A stretch of 20,980 bases of DNA from Plakobranchus ocellatus. Lineage: Eukaryota > Mollusca > Gastropoda > Plakobranchidae. Positions 1 through 9,800 of this stretch are shown here, piece by piece; the stretch's first letter is position 1, and each line of letters starts with the position of its first letter. The stretch is from contig BLXT01003952.1 of the NCBI GenBank assembly GCA_019648995.1, positions 182,067 through 203,046 of the forward strand. Direction: 5' to 3'. Below the pieces are notes generated by a model that was not told the DNA's origin, ran no database searches, and saw only the letters and a program-made list of their open reading frames with translations. Made by a program: the position numbers and the translations under genes.

Positions 1-787
1 TTGAGTTACAGAACCCCCCCCCCCCACCAAAGAAAAAAAAATTTGGGATAGATCTAGATGCTTTATTTAATCCAAAAACACTTTGCAAGCCTCGTATAAG
101 ATCAAAGAAACTACGCCGGTATACTTTGAGGGCAGTTACAAAAAAAAAATGAGGATCAACTTTCCATCGATACCGCATTTTTGTGTTATGTGAATGGAAA
201 GAAAATCGCACAAAATGAAACAAAAGCACAAGCCTATAGTTAAACAGCCAAAGTGTAAAGGTTTCCCCATTGGCGGGATAAATCACACCTAAAGCATAAT
301 GCTGGCATGTCTGCATGTAGCACCGAGACATATCAATAACACACAAACTGCTTAGTCTCTTTATGGAGAATGTTGAATAAATGTTGTGGACCGCAAATTG
401 GATACTTGGGTTATGTCGATAATAATTTAAAAATGTTCAATGCTATTTAAAAAGGCAAAGAGTAGACGTCGGTAGATATTGAATGGATCCAACGGATAAA
501 ACGAGATAATTTTTTCCCGTCCATTGGGACAACTGAGCGGGATTTTAGCGGGGCAGCCCGGAAAACGGAATTTATAGGCGTTCACCGGGATTTTTCCCGG
601 CGAAAACGGAAAGTTGGCAGGTCTGATGGTTCTCCTCCATGATATGGGATAATTATTTTTATTGTAAAAAAAGAAGTAAAAAAAAAAAATTAAAAAAAAT
701 TTTTTTTTTCAAAAGCATAGTATGCCTAAACATTTAATTCAATAAAACTGGTCTCATGACACAAACTGTCTTTTGTCTTTAGCTTAC
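1..787 (-). other. Nup214 intron 20 (partial)
   Basis: No coding exon was recognised here. The stretch contains a C-run (13-25), AT-rich sequence, a GC-rich block at about 535-625 annotated separately, and A/T runs near 665-710. The donor of exon 20 is at 786-787. Confidence 0.7.
540..625. mobile_element. possible DNA-transposon end (hAT-like?), fragment
   Basis: A sharply GC-rich block ends at 616-625 with GGCAGGTCTG; its complement starts CAGACCTGCC, a CAG-type terminus like that of hAT elements. A hairpin (CCGGGA and TCCCGG around four T) lies at 585-600, and GAAAACGGA occurs twice (561 and 602). I see no matching opposite terminus or transposase in the window, so this would be a truncated or non-autonomous element, and its left limit is a guess. 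The family name rests on memory of similar termini only. Confidence 0.35.
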
Positions 788-898
788 CTTCTTCAACAGG
801 TGCTGCTAAAGGAGACGTCGTGAAGCTGAAGGTGCCACCTGTCCCTGCTGTTGACTTCCCACCAAAAGAACTTGGAGCATTACTCTCTAATTTGGTAC
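788..898 (-). CDS. NUP214: Nup214 exon 20: FG repeats (last exon visible)
   Basis: The exon has acceptor AATGCAG|GTACCA and donor GAAGAAG|GTAAGC, with phases 1-1. It encodes GTKLESNAPSSFGGKSTAGT then GGTFSFTTSPLAAPVEE, with one FG and one FSF motif. A good donor and no stop codon show that the coding region continues beyond the left edge. No further exon was recognised in 1-787. Confidence 0.87.
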
Positions 899-3800
899 CT
901 GCATTAGGATGAAAATCTTCATGTTGAGAATGTCAAGATCTAAATGTCTAAACCCGAGAGAAGGCGAGACCAAGATTTGTTTTCATTCTGCTTTGCTTGT
1001 TTGTTTTTGTGTGCTCATAGCCAGTGTCTACTGAAGGGCAATCTAATCTCAGGTTTTCTTGGCACTCCTCAGGGTCACAAGACAATCCATGAAAGGTTTT
1101 GAGCTAGCTAGTTTTCAACTCATTTTGTGAGACCGCTCCACATTTATCATCTATGGCTGCTGCTCGCTAAGACACATAAAACTTACTTATGTTTTTTTTT
1201 CAGGGCTGTTTTTTCAGCAAAATGATTTCATTTTGTAACAACAATACACACATATATCTATAGGTAATCGTAAAATAAAACTTTTTGCTTTGAAAAAAAA
1301 ATCTGTGTGATGAATCTTAAAGAGCATCTTTTATGGATTAAAAAAAAAAAAAATTGTTTAATTTGTTCAAACAGGGTCAGTTCTGTCCCACCAATACACT
1401 TTGGTGTCAAGCTGTATATTTGTTATGATTTTACTGAGATTCCAAGTTGTAAAAAAAACCACATCATTGTGTGGATGCAGAACATCAACATATCAGAAAT
1501 CTATAACTCTAATTTAACACAACCTTCTAGCAAAGCTTGACACAATATATCTCTCCATGCCCACCTCCAAAGGAAGAGCTACTCCCTACTGCTGTGGAGC
1601 CAACAAAAGAGAAACTGGAACCACTTGCTGAAGTTGTCGCTGCGGCTGGCATGGCAGATGCTGGTGCACCAGCTGGTGTCGATGCTGCTTGTGACGGCAC
1701 CGCAGCAGCACTTGATTGTGACTGTGCATCTAGGCCAGCTGAGAAAGGAAAAAAAAGAATTCAATAACTATCCATTTTCTTCATAAAACTTAGTATTTTC
1801 AAAGATTGCTAGAAGTTTGTCATTTATGTTGAATATCTAAACCCAAATTTTAACACTCATATTTTCAATTGCACAAAAATTTGCAAAATAAGATATACTC
1901 TTACTTATTTCTGTAAAACTCTCAGGTAGCTCCTTGCTATTTGAATTAACTTACCAGTTTCAATTTCTCCTTAACGTATGTGATATGGCACTGATGAACA
2001 TCTGAATTCCTCGACATCTTTGAGCTCCATTTTGCATTCCATTAAATATAATTTGTTCACATTGCTTTTATTTGCAATAATTGATGTTGTGTGCAGATTG
2101 TACAAAAATGTGAGTAACTGTTATCTGCTGCAAATCAAATTTAGGCTTGTGAAATCCTGGTTGAATTTTTTTATTCTTTCTGCAACTGTCTACAGAGGAA
2201 AGTAAAGAGAAGTGTGTCTCGTGCTTATTCTTAGTGACAAACAGCCAAGAGCAGGGTCTACTCTGCTCCTGCTGTAGTGCATTGTGAGGTAATGAGCCAT
2301 AAATGCATTGACTTTTGCCAGGTCTTTAGATACCTGGGTACCCAATTAGTGTTGGCTAGGCATTAGGGAGCAACAAAACTTGTATCTGGAAAGCAGCAAA
2401 AACTTGTCTTAACCAGGACTATGGTAGCCAAATGCCCTATCAGATGAGCTACCAGTTCTCAGGTAGTTTGAAACTACAGCTTTTAGGACATATTGGCCTG
2501 AGCTGTTCAGGACAGAACATTTATAAAAACAGACTAGTTTGAAACTACAACTTGTAGGACATATTGGCCTGAGCTGTTCAGGATAGAATGTTCATAAAAA
2601 CCGACATCTTAATGTTTTTTTTATCCCTCCCACATTGCCCATAGTGTTCCACAGAGCCCGCAGCTTTGGTGGCACAGTGAGTAGCAAATATCCCTTGAGA
2701 TCTGCAGCAACCCTTCTACTATGAGTTTGTGCCTCTATTGGCTTGACAAAGGGGTCTGGAAGTCTGAGATCATCTTTTTGTTGACAGGCTATTAAAAAAA
2801 ACATGAAACCACACCACAGAGCCTCTACTGTTACAGCTGTGTGAAGTTATGTTTCTTGGTCTAATGCTTTACCTTACTTTCCCTATTCCCTTTTTTTTCT
2901 CTAGATATCTCCTTTAGAACTTAACTGCCTTCAATACCTCAAAAAGTCATTGCTTGGCCCTGTTGTCACTGTGTAGATCTAAATCTGTTCAATATATCAT
3001 TTTTTATCACCAAGATTGAGTGTTTAGACTTGTCAGAATGCCTTTACACTTCCTCAATGTTTTAGCATTTAATTTATTTTCTTAGAGTTTAACTATTTTC
3101 CACTTATTTGCATTGCACTCAGTTGGTTCGCTACACTTATTGAAAATTACCTTACGACGTTAAAAATTGACGAGAATATTCTGTGTGAATGGTTTTGACA
3201 AAAAAAAGAAGCTAAAAAAAAAGGTATTAATTCAAATTTCCACCACATACCTGCAGACTGTTTCTCTTCCTGCTTGCCTGTAGACCCGCTCAAATCTCCG
3301 AAGCCAATATTTTTGGATGGCGTAGCCTGCGCTCCAAATATAGATCCTTGAACACCAGTGGTGGTGGGAGGGGCAGCTTTCTGGCCAAATAAGGCTGGGC
3401 CTCCAAATGAGAAACCTATAGGGATTACAATATTATAAGAATTTAAATGTGGAAATGTATTTCATAACAGTCTCTTTCATAAAGAATACACAGACTCATG
3501 GAAGAGAAGATGAAGAGTCAAAGATCTAGGAATTTCCCTGAGTGAGACGAGATAGATGGATAGAGACAGAGAGAATGAGAGAGAAAGTAAGGATGAATGA
3601 AAGAGCCAGAGAGAGAGAGAGAGAGAGAGAGAGGCCAAAAAGGTGTAGAAAAGTGGTTCAAGCCCTGTGACCAGCGCCTGCCCTTTTGGAGGGCTATACA
3701 CAAAAACCAAATCAAACCACTATGAACCAAAAAAAAATAAATAAATAAATAAATACATAAATAAAACAAGCCCAGTCTGTGCCTTGACACATGCAGATGG

Positions 3801-6800
3801 TGCATGGAATGAAAGATACTGAGAGTGAAAGGCTCATAGATCACGACCTGGATGGAGAACACAGAGAATAGGACCAAACCCTGTCCTGTCCCATTCACTC
3901 TCTCTGCTCAGGCTCACTGGAATCGGAGGCCAATCAAATTTGTACTAGATTTTTTTTTTTCTCTTCGCACTTAGATTCAGACAGTTTAAAAAATATGAAG
4001 CTCGCACTTCGACAAATGAAATTTTTTTCACAGATATTTTACCCATTTTTTAAAGAGGAAAAAATTTTCGGCTTAACTATGAGACATTTTTTTTTTCTCA
4101 AAACATTTTCATGACTCACTTTCAAACCTATTTGCTACAATCATTGGGGTCGATTTTGGAAAAAAAATATGAAGATAAAAATCTTTTCCAGACAAAAATG
4201 GGTAAGATGCCCTTTTTTTTTTTTTTTTTTACAAATGTATGGCACAGAACTTCAGCTGAAAGTAAAAAGATGTGAAAAAACAAGAGAAAGAGAACACCCA
4301 GACCATGTGAAAGAGAATCTTCACCTGGCTTAGCATCTGTGTTGAGCTTGAAGATACCTCCGCTCTCTGCTGCGGTGGCTGCCGCTTGAGCGGAAGTTGT
4401 TGTACTACTGACTTGCTGAGGTGGCAGGACAGTCGTGCTTCCACTCCCGCCAAATCCCTGCCCTGTCTTGCCAAAGAAAAATGAGGAACTTGCTGCTGCT
4501 GTTGTTACTACTGGCGCTGCTGTTCCTGCTGCCGCTGTATCTGTTGATCCAGCGTTGAATCCTACACTACCAGATCGTGGGTGCACTGCAGGTTCAGCTG
4601 CAGAAGATTTGGCGCCAAACAGGTCCTTGGAAGCAGGCTGTTTTGTAGTGTTTGCTGTGGTAACAGCGGCTGAAGCAGCAACAGATGAACTTGTCGATGA
4701 GTCTGCTCGTGGAGGGAAGCCTTGAGTCTGAGTTGTTGTCCTCAGGGGAGTGAAAGCTAAACATAAGAAAAATTGCAAAAATTTATATAAATCAACATTT
4801 GACGGGTTCAACTTCCAGTAATTATTGCTGAATTTTTCAAAATCATATGAATCTCTTCGATATGCAATGACATTTTGTGCTCCACGCCGCCCCCTCCCCC
4901 CAATGCATACAATGATATCAAAATGTAGCTGGAAAGGAATTTAATTCAGATGTTTTGAGATTGCTGGTTTAGTTTTTATGGCAAAATCGAGTTCCTCATA
5001 AGTGATGGAAAGTCTCTCAGAAACACATTAAAAAATCCGGCAGGTAACTATAAATCTTCCCTTTATAAAGAATCACAATCAAACATCTTTCAAAAGCAAG
5101 GAACAAAGGAATTACTTCCTTCACAGCAACCTCCTGGGGACTCGATTTCCCTTTGCCTTTCTGTGGTAAAAATCTTTTTTTTTTAACCTGCTCTATTAGA
5201 TTTTTTCCCCTCCTAAATGTTGTCAAGCCATTTCTTGTTGGCTTTTTTTTTTTTGTTGTTATGTTTAAAAAAAAATCACAAAGACTCTGCAAAACAATTC
5301 AAATAAAAATCAACTATGCCATGCAAAACACCAACATCCCATCCCCCCCAAAAGAAAAACAAAAACACAAAAAACTGGACATTTGCTGTTTTATCTCCAT
5401 ATCACCCACACCAAAACACTTGCTTTTCTCAAAACCCACGACATGTGACAATGTGAATCATTAAGCATTATGGCCTACTTTGTTGCGATGCGGCAGCAGA
5501 CGCCGCAGTCTGAGGCACTTTGAACAAGCCTACACCATCCCCTGCACCAATGTTGAAGGCAGGTCCAATACCTCCTGAAGCTGGAGAGCAAATAAAGGCA
5601 TACTCTCTTCTCACTTTAATGCTTATAAAAAAAACAAAAAACATACACAATCCAAAGACAATGAAAGTATTGCTTGCCTAGAATAGTGTGAAGTTTTCTC
5701 AGAGTCGAATACGAAGGTGGCAAATAAAAAACTAAAAGAAGTTCAAAATATAGAGTGATTACTAAGTAGATGGCAAGTTAATGTGGGAGAGAGAGGTATG
5801 TCCCACAGGCTACAGTTTTATGTCCCGTAACTTCTGTTGGGATCTTGTATAAAGACAAAGCACCATTGACATAAGACGAAAAGATAGGCAAGAGGTTGGG
5901 TACAGCAAAACAATTGATCAGACAAAAAAAATTAACAAGAGAAAGAAAATAAAATATACTATTATTGTTCAACTTAAATAGTAGTGAGTAAAGAAAAAAA
6001 AATTGGCGCTTGCATTTATTTTCTCAAATTAGAATATCTAAATATTAGACGCCACAAAATGTAACTTTGAAAACATAAAAAGTAACCTTTTCTGTACAAT
6101 TAGCACAGGTTTTCCTAACTGCTTCTTGCAAAGACCCAGTACTACTTCTTAAAGTCCCCAGCTTTGATTTTTACCTTAAATTGTTCATTTACATATTACA
6201 CATACGACAGACCATTGGTATGATTCTAATATGGATGAAGATGCCGTTTCGAGGCACTGGTAAAAGTAAAGCAAGACCCACACTTGGTTTGAGCATCAGG
6301 AAACCAGGAATATGGAGCAAACTTTACTTGGCGTACAGCACTTTAAAGTAGTTTGCCATAACTCCCCAGCTGCTTTTGCAAGGTACTTTCGATGGACTTA
6401 AGACACATAGCTATTCATTCGGAGCTGGATGGGAACGGTGGAGCAATGAAAAATTATCCTGGCCTGTACTGGCATTTAAAACTCGAATCTCTCACATGGT
6501 AACCAACTGCCTTTCTCTTAGGGATCCAGCTCTAACCAATAAAACCATGAATTCTTAACATGTAGTGGTAACAGTAACAAAAATGAATCAAATTAAGAAC
6601 AGTACAAAAAGAAACATTGAAGAAGATAATGATGATTGTAAAAATTCTGAGTCTTTTTTTTCTTACTAGTTTCATAGACAATAAGAGGACTCATACATCC
6701 ATGAAAACAACTGTAATGTTTTTTTCTAAATAACTAGCAAAGATGCACTAAAGAATCTTTACAAACTCTCTCTTTTAATTTTAAAATGATTATTAAAAAA

Positions 6801-9800
6801 AAAAGAAGAAAATCACCATTAGAATGGCCAAAAAATCCCGTCTCCCCCTCTTCCTCATCCTCATCTTCATAACCGCCTTCCTCTTCATCATAGCCGTCCT
6901 CGTCCTCCTCTGTTTCCGTCACCGAGACATCCTCGTATGTGTTAGTCTGAGAGAACTGAGGAAGAAGTGATTGATCACATCTGTTCACAAGGAACTGTTT
7001 CAAAAGCATCAAAGAAACATAACAAGATGGGAAAATATGGACATTAACAAAACAGATCTGTTAACACCACTGCTTGCCATTTTTGTTCAGTTTTAAGGGC
7101 TAGAATTTTTTTAAAAAAAGTGAAATTCAGGATATAAAATGCATTGCTGTGCTTTAAATTTACAGACAATATAGAAGAAAAACTTCAAGGAACTGCACAA
7201 CTCAATCAACCCCAGTGCTCATTTCACAAATGTAACATACAAAAAGTGTTGTACTCCATCTGCACTACAGCTGTTTCTTAAAGACAACTTGTACCTAGTC
7301 TAAAACAGACATCCTTTTTTTCTATTTTTGATTCAAGTTTCTTCTAGCAGCAAACTTGTACTTAGTCTATCACAGACATCATTTTTCATTTCCAATCCCA
7401 ATTCCCTCTAAAAATCAGCTTGTACATAGTCTACAACTGACATGATTTTTTTTTTCTAATCCAATATCCTTCCGAAAACAAATTTTTAGAAAAACTTACA
7501 CGGAAATCCGTTTTTCCATTTTCATTCCACTTTGTTTTAAAAGCAAACTTGTAAAGAGTCTACAAGAAACATCATTTTCTTTATTCAAATCCTTCTAAAC
7601 AAAAAAACCCTATTGGGTGAGTCCTACTAAATGACTCAAGAATGGATCAAAATATGAAAAATCCACTAACTCAGTAGATGACGAACTTTCCTCAATTTTA
7701 GCAAAATGCCACAATGAAAAAAAGAGAGAGAATTAAAATGGCAAAGGACTGACAGGGCATAGCAGTGATCTGTCTCACCTGGCCACTTGGTTTTGGCTCG
7801 GCCTGGGCTCGAGCACCAGAAGGAGCTGCACCTGGGACAGTCATGGATAGCGGACTGACCCCTTGACCATTACCTGTCCTGCCCGTAGCAGCTTGAGGCC
7901 AGGGATTGGGTTGCTTGAAAAATGCAACCCCCGAGAATGATGTTGGGCCGGCCAGCCTTTGCTGTTGCTGTAACTGTTGCTGATGTTGCAGCAGTTGTTT
8001 CTGTTGCTGTTGTTGCTGGATGTTTCCACAAGAAGATGGTTTTTGCCCTGCAGTGAAGAACTGATTCTGCGGCGATGACTGAGGCAGCTGCTGCTGTTGC
8101 TGCTGTTGTTTTTGATCTAGGAAAATATTAAAAGAAATCTAAGCTATAAATGAGCTAAAATCCTCTACAGATTTGTTAGATCACGTGAATCAAAGTTTAC
8201 AATGTCACAATTTCTGCTAAAGGAGGCCTTTCAGTTTGAAATACTAAAATAGTTTCAACTATTTTCAATGTGTCACATTGAATCATCTTGCATTTATTTT
8301 GTTTCATTTAGCTTTCTTACACGAATCCCTCATATAATTTTTATTTTTTAATTTTCTAAAACCAAAGTTCTTTTCTACTTTTTCAGTGACCTCATTTCTT
8401 TTACAAATTAGTCAATGGCTTCTCAGACCTTTAACAAACAAATCCTTTCCGCGAGCCTTCCGCGATTAAAAACTGAGTGCAGACTCATTTATTTTGTGAC
8501 ATATACACGAAAACTTTTAAAAATCAAATGATTTTCAGACAGAAAAATTATCTCAGCAAACATTTAATTCTCAAAGAATCTGCTTAAGCTCCATTAAACC
8601 AGAGCTTTGCTTAAGCTCCATTAAACCAGAGCTCTGCTTAAGCTCCATTGAACCAGAGCTCATAAAATTTCTATTGACGCCATTAAAACAGAAAATGTTT
8701 AATTGTGAATAAACTATAGTACTGACCCGGAACAAAATTGAGTTTTCCGGTGGGTGCTGTCAGTTGTGATACAGGTGGGCCGGTTGGTGTACCCTGATTC
8801 GGCTGTCGCTGCTGCTGTTGCTGTTGTCGCTGTTGAGATTTACTCTGCGACGGAGACTTGCCAGATGAGGGAGGAGTGTGGGCCACGATTCTCGACATTG
8901 ACAGATTGGCTGAGAATCAAGAAAGAAATGCAAATATGGTTGAACTCGCTGAAACCAAAAACCCTCCAGTTGAAATACATGGCTCAAACAACACAAAATG
9001 TAAAGCCCAAATTCTTCTGATAAAGATAAATTTTGTAGGAACCAAAATCAAAATCATGTACATTATTCCTTAGATTTCAGCTTAAAAGCCTCCAAAAATA
9101 TTTAACACTAGCTTGGTGTTTCTTAGTGCTGTTGTGCAAGTCCAAAAGAAATCTTTTCCCTTCTCACATTTTTTCTTTAAATTCACCTCTTCAAACATTG
9201 CAAACAAAAAAAATCCATTCTGTGAAACAGAATACTCAAATAATTTTGCATAAAAAAATTGCTTTGAAGGTGAAAAAGTGTTAAAAAAAAAAAAAAAAAA
9301 AAGCAAAATAGGAGTAGCGAACAGCCCCATTAAGGCTACAAAAGAACACTTTTTTGAAAAGCACTGCAATAGAAACCACAACTAAAGAGTTTCATGAAAA
9401 ACAAGTCAAATCCATTTTTTACAATTTTGTGGGGTTTTTTCTAGTACAGACAGTATGTATGTATGATCTCTATTGGACGCATTGTCTGACAGTCTCACAA
9501 AATAAGTTTCAGCTCTACCTGATTGTCTTCAAAATGAAAACCATTAGACAAAAAGTACAAAAAAATACTCACATCTCGATATGGAGAACTTTCTAAAGAC
9601 ATGCTTTAGCTATGCATAAAGCACTGGAGATTTTTTTCTCCTTACTTTTAATATTTTTGATTAATCTCACATCTCAACTCATTTTGAGGGATAGATAAAC
9701 ATTATTTCATCAGCTACAAAGGCCTGAAAGTCTCTCAATTTAACTATACAGGACAAAAAAAAGGGTGGAAAAGAGCCACTTTTTGCCCTTTTTCTCAACA

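Larger units (their letters stand above)
1739..3250 (-). other. Nup214 intron 18, rich in repeat insertions
   Basis: This 1.5-kb intron contains a minus-strand tRNA-like SINE candidate (about 2215-2460), a 71-bp direct duplication (2465-2606) and a plus-strand tRNA-derived SINE (about 2660-2795). The remainder (1739-2210 and 2800-3250) is AT-rich with no recognised features. Confidence 0.7.
3416..4324 (-). other. Nup214 intron 17
   Basis: The intron contains a GA microsatellite, a possible SINE with an AAAT tail (about 3600-3766), and a T-run at about 4211-4230. Minus-strand open frames at 3477-3898 come from the GA repeat and surrounding sequence and are not genes. The rest is plain AT-rich sequence. 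Confidence 0.7.

Noticed and set aside
1537..1767. Plus-strand 76-residue Ala-rich open frame
   Set aside because: Antisense of exon 19, whose minus-strand reading has FG motifs, splice sites and matching phase.
3477..3898. Two overlapping minus-strand open frames with Leu/Ser repeats
   Set aside because: They are produced by the GA microsatellite and purine-rich flanks; the hydrophobic LSLSLSL run is a translation of (CT)n, not a membrane protein.
4435..4725. Plus-strand 96-residue open frame rich in Ala and Val
   Set aside because: Antisense of exon 17; the low-complexity Ser/Thr/Ala codons of the real exon keep the opposite strand open.
6734..6816. Extension of the exon 15 open frame into a hydrophobic tail
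   Set aside because: The reading beyond the donor is LLFFLIIILKLK, an A/T-run translation ending in a stop, and using it would cut off the FG region that clearly continues in phase.
9082..9381. Minus-strand 99-residue Phe/Lys-rich open frame in intron 12
   Set aside because: Its composition follows A/T runs, it includes an A20 tract, and splice phases of exons 12 and 13 already agree without it.
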